Positions 1 to 10,105 of a DNA stretch of 64,000 bases are shown piece after piece. Origin of the DNA: Prostheceraeus crozeri (taxonomy: Eukaryota; Platyhelminthes; Polycladida; Euryleptidae); the NCBI GenBank assembly GCA_907163375.1, contig CAJQUW010003148.1, positions 558,001-622,000 on the forward strand, read 5' to 3'. The number at the start of each line of letters is the position of its first letter. Position 1 is the stretch's first letter. Under the pieces are notes generated by a model. The model ran no database searches. It saw only the letters and a list, made by a program, of their open reading frames with translations, and was not told the origin of the DNA. Made by a program: the position numbers and the translations under genes.

Positions 1-805
1 CGCTTGAACTCTTCCTTTAGTGATATCGGTATCCGACGCGGAGGATGAATCACAGGAGGAATTGAGGGGTCCACCACAATTCTTACTGTCTCTTTGAAGC
101 ACCCTATTCCTTTGAAGACATCGTTGTACTCGGCAAGAATCTGGCGGCGAGCTTCTGCATCTCCAGGGCCTGGAGAATCGTCCAATGCGATGCGCGAAAT
201 CTGTGACGGCCTCAGTTCGACATCGAGGTGGAAAGAGATAAGTCCAAGTTTGCGACAGGTGGGTAAACCAAGTAGTATCTCACCAGCTGTGTCAGCCACG
301 AAGAAAGATGCAATGGAATGCTTGTCGGCGTGACGGAGGTTGAATGAACATACCCCAAGATGGCGGACAGGCGTACCTCCGTATGCGACGATGCGAGTCT
401 GAGAAGGCATTAACTCAGCAGATGAGTTGAATGGTTCAAAGAATCGCTTCGGAATGACATTGCCTTCTGCTCCAGTGTCGAGCTTGCAAGCTAGAGTCAT
501 TGTCACATTTCCAGACTGAAATTCGAGGTCGACAAACGCTTGCCGTACGTCATTTAATGAGGTGCTGTGTATATGAAGCGTGTCAAAGTAGATTTCACTG
601 CTATTCTCCTGAACTTCGCTTATTGTAGACGTAGTCGGAGTCTTCTGACGTCGCGATAAGCGGCAGCATCGTTGCCAATGTCCCAGCCTACCACAGCCAG
701 TACAGGTTTGGCCGAAGGCAGGACAATTTCCACGCTCATGTTGTCGACCACAGTTGCCACATTTCTGAGCTGTATTGGTAACTGTAGGTTTCACAAAGTT
801 GTTTT
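1..805 (-). CDS. Ty3/Gypsy-like retrotransposon: nucleocapsid, protease and start of RT (partial, runs off left edge)
   Basis: One reading frame on the minus strand stays open from about 805 to the window edge. In order it encodes two CCHC zinc knuckles (spacing CX2CX4HX4C, about 720-763 and 664-705), an aspartic protease with the LDTGAEGNVIP active-site motif (about 455-485), and then the linker and N-terminus of a reverse transcriptase ending in a PPRRIP motif at the window edge. This order is typical of gag-pol in Ty3/Gypsy LTR retrotransposons. The frame is offset from the upstream gag frame (736-1416), so gag and nucleocapsid are separated either by a one-base lesion near 790-815 or by a frameshift signal. 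RT palm, RNase H and integrase must lie left of the window. Confidence 0.8.
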
Positions 806-1416
806 GGAGGCTTACTAACAGTCTTGACGCGATCGACGCGCTCTTCATACTGATCTCGAGGATCGGCACCACGAATAATCTCTACCTGCTGTCGCGTAGC
901 TTCTTCTGTTCGCGCGACATGTAGAGCATCTTCGATGGTGAGCTTTCTCCCTTCCTTGAGAAGTGTGGACTGCACGGATTTAAGGTGTAGGCCGAAAATA
1001 AAAATGTCGACCAGTATGGTTGCTCGCTCATCAGCGTCGTAATCACATTGAGCGATAAGTTCGCGTAGTCGTTTGACGTAGGAGTCAACAGATTCGCCAG
1101 ACTGCTGTCGAGACCCGAGTAGTCGAAATCTTGACACACGGAAGTTGCTTCGTGGCTTGGCATAGGATGAGAAGCGAGTTATGTAAGGTTCGAGTTTGAC
1201 CTTATCGCATGCAGGAATATCGAAAGTATCGGCGATGTCTTGTCCTGTCGATCCAGACCAGAGGAGGAGGTAATTGACTTTGACGGCTTCTGGCACTTTA
1301 AGCAGAGGACCATAGAAGTGCAGATTACAGGCGCGGAGGAACTTTCGCATAGCAGTGTCAAGGTCGGATGATGACCAGTCAATGCTCGGCGGAGGGAGCG
1401 ACGACGATGAGGCCAT
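736..1416 (-). CDS. Gag capsid-like protein of Ty3/Gypsy-like retrotransposon
   Basis: The frame opens with an ATG at 1416, 40 bp downstream of the putative primer binding site. It encodes a retrotransposon Gag capsid domain: a helical region with LLLWSGSTGQDIADTF, then the Gag-type stretch RQQSGESVDSYVKRLRELIAQCDYD, split here as RQQSGESVDSYV and KRLRELIAQCDYD, and a later helix LTIEDALHVARTEE. The last ~18 codons are probably not native, because the zinc knuckles expected next are in another frame (see 1-805). The likely role is assembly of the intracellular particle in which reverse transcription occurs. Family assignment is from motif recognition only. Confidence 0.75.
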   Translation of the reverse strand: MASSSSLPPPSIDWSSSDLDTAMRKFLRACNLHFYGPLLKVPEAVKVNYLLLWSGSTGQDIADTFDIPACDKVKLEPYITRFSSYAKPRSNFRVSRFRLLGSRQQSGESVDSYVKRLRELIAQCDYDADERATILVDIFIFGLHLKSVQSTLLKEGRKLTIEDALHVARTEEATRQQVEIIRGADPRDQYEERVDRVKTVSKPPKQLCETYSYQYSSEMWQLWSTT

Positions 1417-1455
1417 GACGAACGTGGAGAGAATGAGGCGGTGAGGTTACGAAAA

Positions 1456-1466
1456 CTCTGACACCA
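1456..1466 (-). promoter_or_regulatory. Primer binding site
   Basis: Read on the minus strand it is TGGTGTCAGAG, lying immediately inside the LTR end. This is the usual PBS position and starts with TGG, complementary to a tRNA 3' CCA end. It differs by one base from the TGGTATCAGAG seen in many Gypsy-class elements. Confidence 0.55.
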
Positions 1467-1662
1467 TGTTATGTTTTACATCAAGAACAAAACGTGCGTG
1501 CTGCTCGTAGTGTAGCAAAATGTATTCTGCCAGTCTGTCTCAGGAGAGACTCCTAGGATCCTGGGAAGTTGGCGTGCGCGCCAACTCACGGACCAATACG
1601 GTTACAGTGAGGCTGTACGCTGCACTCACTGGCCATAAGTGCAGTAGCTACATGTCATGACA
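1467..1662 (-). repeat. 5' LTR of the Gypsy-like retrotransposon (about 196 bp)
   Basis: On the minus strand the segment begins TGTCATGACATG and ends AACATAACA directly before the PBS, giving 5'-TG...CA-3' ends. The partner LTR lies outside the window, so neither the outer boundary nor a target duplication can be verified. Boundaries rest on the PBS position and the TG/CA termini. Confidence 0.5.
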
Positions 1663-2842
1663 ATATGCTTGGGCCAGTTAGAAAGCTATGAAACAAGCGG
1701 AATCAAAAGATACACCCGGTATCTAATATAAGAAAAATTCTGTTCCAATTTCGATGTAACTAACTGCTGCATCATTTAAGTGATTACAGCTTATCTTCAA
1801 AACTTATAGCATAAATTTATGCGTAGGTCTTCGCTGAGAAAGGTTTACGATTTTCAAATTAATATCCTGAATAATTTAATCTAGTTAAAATATTCAAATT
1901 TACAATAATTTTTGTGCTATGATAACGCACATCGCATAGCACTTGAACGTATTGTTGAACTGGCTACTTTACACATGCGACAATTGAACGAGGAATAGAT
2001 AACACTGTCTACATAAATCTTATATTACAGTAGTTCTAGTTCCTACCTCCAAAAATCAAAATAATTGCATAATTCAATAAAACAGTGCGTGAATGAATTG
2101 CTGGAACAATGAGGACTTGATGATTTGACTGATGGACTATACAAATGATACTGAACAACTGAAGTTTCATTTGAACTTACTCCATTGGTGTGATGATTGA
2201 GACAAACCGGATAAGATGATTGATTCAGCAAACGACGGATTTTCATAAAAATGCGAGACACTGAGACACGACCAAAGGATGTGATTAACAATGACTGTTG
2301 GACATGCCAAAGGCATCTGAAATTATACTGAACATGCAAATGTTGCAATATCATTGGACAAAGTCAGATTACGGAGTCAAAACTGTCGCTGCGCGTTTGC
2401 TTCTTTTGGATAGCTTCTATGGCACTCACATTTTCCCACTTCCAGTGCAATTGGATCCAATTGACTTCGATTGAATGGTGAGGTGTGCTATGGCACTCCC
2501 ATTGCGTGTCAAGAATGCCATAGACTGCCATTGAATTTGGTTAATCGGGAATCTTTACTATTGCTGCACTACAAGCACAATATGCTCAGTAAAAGATAGA
2601 GACCATAGACATCGAACACTAAGCATTAAGGACCTAGATGTTGATGTTCGATGTCTATGATAGAGACCGAGAGAGAATTGCATATTTGCAATTTGCAATA
2701 ATGTAAATCAAAAACATGTAGGCCTACATGTGCACACAATAGCCTAAGTAGCATATTATGTGAACACCGCAGGTGAACACGACACAGACAAAATTACAGG
2801 GAAACACAAATGTTGAAAGAATATAATTATGCAAAGGCATTT
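1663..2842. other. Gene-free AT-rich DNA
   Basis: No convincing coding region is seen. The stretch contains a short perfect hairpin at 2604-2659 (listed separately) and a TAGGCCTA octamer near 2720. Short open frames here have no recognisable motif. Confidence 0.6.
2604..2659. repeat. Hairpin with 14-bp perfect arms
   Basis: CATAGACATCGAAC (2604-2617) is the exact reverse complement of 2646-2659, with a 28-nt loop. A direct repeat GATAGAGACC lies just outside both arms. Function unknown; it could be the remnant of a small foldback element. Confidence 0.6.
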
Positions 2843-3535
2843 CTAATATTGATTTAGGTAAATCGCCGTGAAGATATGAAGTTGTCCGTTTCTACGATTG
2901 GTTCTTGTACACTCAATAGATAACTCATTGCATCTTTGCATTCTGGTTGGAATGAGTTCATGGATAGGATGAGAATTATTAAATTCAGTGGACACAAAAA
3001 ATTTACAGACAGTCCTGATACGCCTGTCACTGATATTTTCAAAATGCATACATCTACTATCACATTCTACTACGTGCAATACGGTGACATCTTTTCGTAA
3101 GTCGGTTAAGCTTCAGTTTTAAATGTATGGAACAAAGTGTTGGTATGGAAAGCAAGACAAACGATGGGGATGCATAGTCAAACAAGAACATGATCAGTGC
3201 GTTGTATGTCTGCATAATGAGATCATTGTGCACAACCTTACGAAGAAAACGCAAGGCATATAGCCTGCTGCTGCATTTCCTAGCCATTTCGGCAACATGA
3301 CAATCCAATTTCAAGCTGGACGTAAATGTCGCACCAGTGTCGCACCAAGAATCTTAATCGAATGCACTTTCACGATGTTAGGCAGTGCATTGAGATCAAT
3401 GGGGTATTCTTGTTGTTTGAATTTTGGGACCACGAAGAGCTTTGATTTGCTGCAGTTGAGTTTGAGATTGAGGGAATTACTGCTTTCCAGCACAGAATCG
3501 AGAAGCACAGAAGTATTTTGCATACTGACCACCAT
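2843..3535 (-). pseudogene. LINE reverse transcriptase, C-terminal half (left part of a split LINE)
   Basis: Three overlapping minus-strand frames together show the region after the RT catalytic box: the LNLKLNCSKSKLF segment (about 3445), a KILGATL segment (about 3345), the thumb pattern with RLYALRFLRK and LFDYASPSF (3060-3314), and a terminal basic region with CKFFVS and HPIHELIP (2860-3050). Frame changes show that it is decayed. The protein would copy LINE RNA at a nicked target. The N-terminal part with FxYTDD lies at 33029 onward. The two halves join in frame if everything between the TA dinucleotides at 3536 and 33027 is removed, so this is one LINE split by later insertions. Confidence 0.75.
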
Positions 3536-4611
3536 TAGTAATGCAAATGGAAAATTTTCCAATTTTTTCAAAATTTTCTTTTGAAATTTATTTTTCGGTG
3601 ATTGACGTGTTTCCTTTGTTTTGGAGACTTATTATAGTCGTCTGAAAAGACTATGTAATATTCAAAGTCCGAAAGCTTCTCTACCATCCCTGTATGTTAA
3701 CTTATGGTACCAACTGTACCTCTTCCATGACTATTTCAGATTTTTCCAAATGAATTTCAGACATAAGATGGATTTCAGATTTCTCTAGCTGAATTTCAGA
3801 TATCTGTCACAAGCTCAACTTTGAAAAGATCCTTGATTCAACTGGAGATCTCAAATTCATCTGGATCATATCTGAAATTCATTTGGGCAAATCTGAAATC
3901 GATTTGGAACTATCTGAACCATCTGAACCAGATATGGAGGATGTGCATCCTCAACGAAGATGTCGGACTGCGCCAGAAGTTTGAAGCTATCATAGATATT
4001 CTTTTACTAATCACACATATCTTTAGTTTCCGAAAATCTCACGAGTTTACAGTCTTTATATCTTCTAGATCACTCATGAATGCTGCGTGGACTGTGTATG
4101 CTTACACTTCATCACATGTTCATCAACACATGGAGAATTTGCATCACTACCCTGTGGGAACGAATCTTGCGAAAAAATGGCGGATGTCAGCTGCAGAATA
4201 TCATGCTACAGTTCAGTCATATGTGCGGGATATTCGCTGGCAAAGTTCGCCGGCGACAATTCGAGCTCGATATGTCACCTTTTACTTCTGACTTTCTCTC
4301 TTATTTTCTTTAGTAATCCGCCTCTACAGCAGAGGCTCTATTTTCTCCCTCACCTCCTCACTATCCCCCAAATATGGCTAATCTATCCAAGAAATAAGTG
4401 CAGACTATCATTCTTTGACAATGATAAGAATATAGAGAGTCCGCATATATCAATTTTCATAACATCTCTTGACATTCAGTAATTTACAACAATGACAAAT
4501 ATTTGAATAATATGATAGTATTTAGTGCGACATTTAATGAAGATAAATACTTTTTTTTGTTTAAGCCTTCGTGAATTAAAAGAAGATCCCTTTTTATCAG
4601 ATCAGACTAAG

Positions 4612-4617
4612 TATGCA
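4612..4617. repeat. Polinton target-site duplication, left copy (TATGCA)
   Basis: TATGCA directly precedes the left terminus. The right copy is TATACA at 32346-32351, five of six bases identical. Six-base duplications are the rule for Polinton integration by their retroviral-type integrase. Confidence 0.7.
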
Positions 4618-6545
4618 AGTAGTAAGCCCGTGGCAGGCGCAAGTCCAAAATGTGAAATGCTGACTCATCCCCCCTCTGGAAGGAAGGTGAGGGAGAGCGC
4701 CAAGGATGTGCTGGGAGGAATGGGTCCGAGAGGAGGAAACGGGTCCCTACCCCCCTCCCTCTGGAAGGAAGGAAGGAGTTTTCCGGTAAGGGATGGGAAG
4801 GAAGGTGATAGGAATGTGGGCAGGATAGAGTTGGAAAAGGGTGGGTGTTGATGGTTTTGGGATGAGAAAAGTTGGAAATCGTCAAGAAGGAGGGTTTGGA
4901 TGTGAAAGTGGAGTTTAGATTTGGAATCTGCGTGAAATTTTGGGAAACTTCTTCCCAACTCAATCGGAGAGAAAAAATTTCGAGGACGTTCCCCCTCCTG
5001 TCAAACTTCCAACTTTGGTGTTAGAGATCGTAGAAAGTCGTGCAATAGCTCATTTGAAAGCTGAGAATGAGAAAAATGCAGTGGAAAGCTCAGTTTGGTC
5101 TAATTTTCTTGGGTTGAGGGAGGAAAATGGCAGGAAAACGTCAGAGTTGGAAAAGTCCGGTGTTGGATGTTTTGGGATGAGAAAAGTCGTTTTTCGACAT
5201 GAAGGAGACCTCGGATGGGAAAATGGAGGCCAGATTCGGAATCTACGTGAAATTTTGGGTCTAGAAACTTCTTCCCAACTCAATCGGAGAAAAAAAATTT
5301 CGAGGACGTCCCCCCTCTGGAAGGAAGGTGAGGGAGTAGGCCAAGGATGTGCTGGGAGGAATGAGTCCGAGAGGAGGAAACGGGTCCCTACCCCTCCCTG
5401 GAAGGAAGGAGGAACTGTGAGGCAAAGGTTAGGAAGGAAGGTGATAGGAATGTGTGAGGGATAGAGTGAGGAAAGGGTGGGTGTTGGTGCTGTTTCGGAT
5501 GAGAAAAGTTGGAAATCGTCATGAAGGAGGTTTCGGATGGGAAAACGGAGTTTAGATTTGGAATCTGTGTGAAATTTTGGGTGGGGAAGGAAGGCGGGAG
5601 GAGTTTTCCTGAGAGGCAAGGGATGGAGCGTCAGAGTTGGAAAAGGGCGGGTGTTGATGGTTTTGGGATGGGCAAAGTCGTTTTTCGTCATGAAGGAGGG
5701 TTTGGATGGGAAAACTGAAGCCAGATTCGGAATCTACTTGAAATTTTGGGTTAGGAAGGATGTTTCCAGCAATTTGGAGAGAAAAAATTTCGAGGACGTC
5801 CCCCCTCCCTCCTGTCAAACTTCCAACTTCAGACTTGGTGGTAGAGATCGTAGAAAGTCGTGCAATAGCTCATTTGAAAGCTAAGAGTGAGAAAAATGCA
5901 GTGGAAAGCTCGGTTTGGTCTAATTTTCTTGGGTTGAGCGAGGAAAATGGCAGGAAAACGTCAGAGTTGGAAAAGTCGGGTGTTGGATGTTTTGGGATGA
6001 GAAAAGTCGTTTTTCGGCATGAAGGAGGTCTCGGATGGGAAAATGGAGTGCCAATTCGGACGTTCTGGCCAAAGTTGGGTCTAGAAACTTCCTTCCAGCT
6101 CAGTAATGGGCAAAAGACCGTTCCAGGACACCATAAAATTCAAAAAAATAGTATCTTTAAAAACGACATAAATTCATGAATTTGAACCCGTTTTCAGGTT
6201 ATTAAGACTTAAATACATGAATTTAGTCCATTCAAAAAGTACCATTTTTTCAAAAAATTGCATTTTTAAAAACGACTAAATTCATGAATTTTGGTCAATT
6301 TCTCAGGTTATGAAGACCTAAATTCATGAATTTATGACGTTTTTAAAAATACCCAATTTTCAAATTTTTCAAAATCTCAAATTTGTGATTATGACATTTT
6401 GCTCCCAAAATCATGACCGTTCCAGGACACCGAAAAAATCATAAAAGTTAAGAATCTCAAATTTGTGATTATGACATTTTTCATTGCTTAAATCATGACC
6501 GTTCCAGGACACCGAAAATCATAAAAGTTGAGAATTTCAAATTCA
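4618..6545. repeat. Polinton left terminal inverted repeat
   Basis: The outer part (4618-about 6105) matches 31513-32345 reverse complemented. The inner part (about 6106-6545) matches 22835-23357 reverse complemented. The outer part is longer than its partner because it restarts near 5311 with the GGAAGGAAGGTGAGG segment already seen at 4678, a partial internal duplication. The inner part is AT-rich, with ATTCATGAAT palindromes and three copies of GACCGTTCCAGGACACC (6116, 6415, 6497). Proline- or glycine-rich open frames in this repeat are compositional and probably not genes. Confidence 0.9.
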
Positions 6546-6608
6546 TGAATTTTATCCATCTTTCAGGTTTTTAAAATATATCATGTGACTAAAAATATTT
6601 CTTTAAAA

Positions 6609-7307
6609 ATGGAAGAAACAAAAGTGGAAGAAACCGCAAGAATATATCCTTCGTTATCATATGAACGTAGTTCTACTTTAATGGACATTGAAAAAATGAA
6701 TAAAGAAAAACACAAAGATAGAGTACGTTATATGAAAGATAAGGAATCTCAATTATTATTAAGATTAGAGCATTATAAAAAAATAAGAAAGAGATGGACT
6801 AAAGTTAAGAATGTAACACAAGGAATTGGCATATTCTTAACAATAAGTTTAGGCGCTCTCACTATTGTTATATCTTCTGGTGTTTTAGTAATTCCATCAG
6901 TTCCTACAGCTTTAACAGGTACGGGTGTTTTTGCAACTTCACTTGTTACAATGTTAGATAAATCTTTAATAACTAAGAAACGAAAATCATTAAAAACTAA
7001 GCATTTACATATTAAAGAAGTCTATGACAAATTGCATTACTACTTTCAAAGAGTATGTGATGATAATGTTATTACGTTAGATGAGATTGAAAAATTTGAT
7101 CAAATAGCTAATGAAGTAAATCAAATATCATTTCAATTACAGTCAGACAAAGTTGATGATAAGAATAAACAGGATGGCAAAATTTCGAGTGATGGTAAAA
7201 CTTTTAGTGATGGTAAAATTTCTAATGAAGAAAATGATAAATTTTTTTTAGAAGAGCTAAAAACTTTAAGCGAAAATTTAAGCAAAACTTTATTAAACAA
7301 AACTTAA
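6609..7307 (+). CDS. Predicted membrane protein of the Polinton
   Basis: 232 residues from the ATG at 6609, chosen because it has the TTTAAAAATGG context shared by the element's genes; an in-frame ATG eight codons upstream lacks it. A lysine- and glutamate-rich N-terminal third (coiled-coil-like, about 25-65) precedes a long hydrophobic segment (about 72-115) that could form a membrane hairpin, followed by a basic KKRKSLKTK patch. Near the C-terminus SDGK occurs as three near-tandem repeats (about 195-212). I do not recognise a named family. Polintons often carry an accessory membrane protein at this end, possibly virion- or entry-related (inference). Confidence 0.7.
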   Translation: MEETKVEETARIYPSLSYERSSTLMDIEKMNKEKHKDRVRYMKDKESQLLLRLEHYKKIRKRWTKVKNVTQGIGIFLTISLGALTIVISSGVLVIPSVPTALTGTGVFATSLVTMLDKSLITKKRKSLKTKHLHIKEVYDKLHYYFQRVCDDNVITLDEIEKFDQIANEVNQISFQLQSDKVDDKNKQDGKISSDGKTFSDGKISNEENDKFFLEELKTLSENLSKTLLNKT

Positions 7308-7428
7308 AACGAGAAACCTTTAAACGAAAAGATGTCAGACAACAAAGCAATAAAAAAATAATTTGTTCAGTAAAATGTTTTTGTTGTATTCCAATGTTAC
7401 CACAAAATTCAAATATTATATTTTAAAA

Positions 7429-8253
7429 ATGGATAAAATTAGAGCTGATAATCAAAAAAGAATTAAACAATTAGAAGAGTTAATGAAACAAAGAAATATT
7501 ATGAAAGAAAATCATCTTCAACATAGAATGATAAAAGCTGGTATTCAATCTGATATGTTTGAAAAAATGCAGCAAACCGAGCAAGTAAAAACTGATTTCG
7601 AGAAAACTATGAAACCATTTAAAACTCTTGAAAAAGAACTTACAAATAATGATAAACAAATTGATATAACAGATCCAGAGCACAAAACTATATTAGATGA
7701 CTATGGATTACTAGAATCAAACATTAATAAGAAATTACCAAAATCTATGCAATTTGAACATTCTATCTCATTTATAGATGGAAAAACAATACCTAGATTT
7801 TATCTCGGACAAAAAGAAATATTTCCACAACCTTTTCGAGGTTTAATTTTTTCACCAGATAAATCTCCTTTTAATTTAGATAGAAATTTTGTTGATCTTT
7901 TAAGAGGAGCAGATTTAAATAATTATGCTGTAGAAGATCTCATAAAATATAAAGCTATGTTAGATAGAGTTGGTGCAGTAAAATCTCTTAGACGTTATAA
8001 ACAATTAGAAAATTTATTATCATCGGGAGTTAAAGTAGGAAAAGGTTTATCTGAAAAACAGAAAACAGAAAAAACTGTATTCTTACCAGATGATCCACAA
8101 GAATTACTAAATAGATTAAATATTTTAATATCGGCAATAAAAGAAGGACATAATTCTAGTTTCAATGAAATTCATGCTATATTGAAAAGACTGTTAGAAA
8201 AGAAGATTCTAAATGAAGAGGATTATAAAAGTATAACGAACCGAATGTTCTAG
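7429..8253 (+). CDS. Conserved Polinton protein of unknown function
   Basis: 274 residues from ATG 7429 (context TTTAAAAATGG); the frame is open 22 codons further upstream but without that context. The N-terminal third is highly charged and probably coiled coil. A central segment (LDRNFVDLLRGADLNNYAVE, then a run of YKAML type) and a C-terminal helical pair (ISAIKEG...NEIHAILKRLLEKK) resemble, from memory, an uncharacterised protein found next to capsid genes in many animal Polintons. The last codons and the stop (8251-8253) lie inside a mini-hairpin repeat, which may have replaced the original end. Function unknown; a structural role is inferred from position. Confidence 0.7.
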   Translation: MDKIRADNQKRIKQLEELMKQRNIMKENHLQHRMIKAGIQSDMFEKMQQTEQVKTDFEKTMKPFKTLEKELTNNDKQIDITDPEHKTILDDYGLLESNINKKLPKSMQFEHSISFIDGKTIPRFYLGQKEIFPQPFRGLIFSPDKSPFNLDRNFVDLLRGADLNNYAVEDLIKYKAMLDRVGAVKSLRRYKQLENLLSSGVKVGKGLSEKQKTEKTVFLPDDPQELLNRLNILISAIKEGHNSSFNEIHAILKRLLEKKILNEEDYKSITNRMF

Positions 8254-8378
8254 GGCTTCGCCCGTAGCTGAAATATGTTGTTTCTAATTTTTATCTATGA
8301 TTTTTATTCATGATTTTTATCTATGATTTTTATCTACGATTTTTATCTATAATATTTATTCAAAATTTTAACTAAAAA
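8253..8378. promoter_or_regulatory. Intergenic spacer with T-rich repeats upstream of the penton gene
   Basis: After the hairpin repeat at 8238-8263 the spacer holds four or five copies of a 12-bp unit of type ATTTTTATCTAT (8288-8350). It ends CTAAAAA just before the start codon and could carry the gene's promoter. No direct evidence for a transcription start. Confidence 0.35.
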
Positions 8379-9167
8379 GTGTGTTCAGCAGATTTAGACA
8401 AAATTAATAATTATTTAGAAAATCTAACAGAGATTTTGGGTTCATCAAAATTTAGTACGACGTTAAAAATTATAACAACTACTTCATCACACACTTGTAA
8501 TTTAGAACCCATTCTACATTTGGAACAAAATAAAAATTATCAAATTGCATTGACTAGTTTCTCTACATTTAACACTATTCAAAACGTTATCAAAGATGTG
8601 AATGATCAATTTAGATATTCTACTGATAAAGGCAAAACATGGAAAATACAAACTTTTCTTCCTGGTTCTTACGAAGTTGAATCAATATCAAATGAAATTA
8701 AGAGACATTTAGGTATACCATTTAAAGATAAGAAACAATTACATTTTGCAGTTGAACCGGCAGTCAATAAATTTTCTCTTACTTTAGACGAAAATCATCA
8801 AGTTGATTTTAATCATGATAGATCATTGTCAAAGCTATTAGGATTTAATAAACAAACCTATAGTCAAGGTTATCATTTAGGTGAGAAGATTCCAAAAATA
8901 ACTGAAATAAATTCAATTGTTGTACATTGTGACATTATTGAAGGAGGATATATAAATGGTAAATTGTCAAATTTAATATTCAGTTTTCCAGCTTTTACTG
9001 TACCCATTGGTTATAGATTAAATGTAATTCCACAAACATTAACATATTTCCCTATTACAAGAAAAACTATTAACAACATTAACATGAGAATCACTGATGA
9101 GAAAGGACAAGAAATAAATTTTGGAGGTGAAGAGATTATGATAGATCTTTTGGTTCGGGAGGTATAA
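8379..9167 (+). CDS. Penton-like minor capsid protein
   Basis: 263 codons. The C-terminal third carries the pattern I associate with the Polinton minor capsid (vertex) jelly-roll protein: FTVPIGYRLNVIPQTLTYFP, then an ITDEKGQEINFGGEEI loop before a final beta strand. It would form the pentameric capsid vertices together with the major capsid protein. The start is odd: where other genes in the element have AAAAATG, this one has AAAAAGTG, and no in-frame ATG lies near. Either GTG is used or the start has been lost by an A-to-G change. It lies between two other plus-strand genes, consistent with a structural block. Confidence 0.65.
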   Translation: MCSADLDKINNYLENLTEILGSSKFSTTLKIITTTSSHTCNLEPILHLEQNKNYQIALTSFSTFNTIQNVIKDVNDQFRYSTDKGKTWKIQTFLPGSYEVESISNEIKRHLGIPFKDKKQLHFAVEPAVNKFSLTLDENHQVDFNHDRSLSKLLGFNKQTYSQGYHLGEKIPKITEINSIVVHCDIIEGGYINGKLSNLIFSFPAFTVPIGYRLNVIPQTLTYFPITRKTINNINMRITDEKGQEINFGGEEIMIDLLVREV

Positions 9168-9250
9168 ACTCCCACGCGAAGCTAGAGAAGTTTAATTAAC
9201 TTCTTCTTCTTTAAAAATAAAAATAAAATAATAAATTTTTTTATTAAAAA

Positions 9251-9988
9251 ATGAGTGAACTACCCCCATTAAATAAAAAGAAACTTAAATTTAATCATCA
9301 TCCAAATTTATCTAATAAAGTTTTGTCAGTTATTTGCGGAAGATCAGGTTGTGGAAAAACATATCTATTATTTAAAATTTTAACGACTCCAAATTTTTTG
9401 GATTATAACAATCTTATAATTTATACAACAACAGCAGAACAACCCGTCTATCAATTTTTAAAATATGGATTTGAAAATAATCTTAAAAAAACAGCAATTG
9501 TTTCATTATTCAAAGAATATGAAAAATCTGAAGATGAAGAAGAAATAAGTTCGTGGTGTGAAGAAGCAGCAAAAAATAATCAGTTAGTTGAATCTAATAA
9601 AAATTAGCATATAAAGATACAATTAATCGATGATAGTGGTAATATGCAAGATCCTAGTAAACTAGATAAAACAATGAAACATTATGTAATTTTTGATGAT
9701 TGTGTTAATGACAGAAATCAGTCAGTTCAGAGAAATTATTTCACAAGAGGTAGACATAATAACTGTAGTGTATTTTATTTAACACAAAGTATGTATTCAT
9801 TAGACGGAAGTGTTATTAGAAAGAATGCAAATATATTTATACTATTTGAAATAAATGCAAGAAACTTAAGTGATTTGTTAAGAGATCTATGTGTAAGAAA
9901 TAAAGATGAATTTAAACCATCGTGTAACAATGCTTGGTCAAAAGATTATGGCTTCATTACAATTAATATTGATAAAAAAAATTCATGA
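9251..9988 (+). pseudogene. FtsK/HerA-type genome-packaging ATPase, interrupted by an in-frame stop
   Basis: Starts at 9251 (context TTAAAAAATG). The first part has Walker A GRSGCGKT (about residues 31-38). After an in-frame TAG at 9605-9607 the same frame continues to 9988 with the Walker B segment HYVIFDDCV and a sensor-like FYLTQS motif. The family packages DNA into capsids in Polintons and related viruses. The stop separates Walker A from Walker B, so neither half alone should be active. With an intact frame the protein would be about 245 residues, normal for the family. Single-base nonsense mutation or sequencing error is likelier than readthrough. Confidence 0.85.
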
Positions 9989-10105
9989 TAGAGTTATAGA
10001 ACATTTGTTTACCGAGTGATAAAAAATATACAAATATTGTGTTATAATATTTTTTATTTTTATTTTATGTATATATCAAATTTGACTATCTTAGAAATTA
10101 GAAAA

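Noticed and set aside
4640-6179. Several proline- or glycine/lysine-rich open frames on both strands of the Polinton TIRs
   Set aside because: They follow the purine-rich composition of the repeat, occur on both strands and in both TIRs, and lack the element's start context or any motif.
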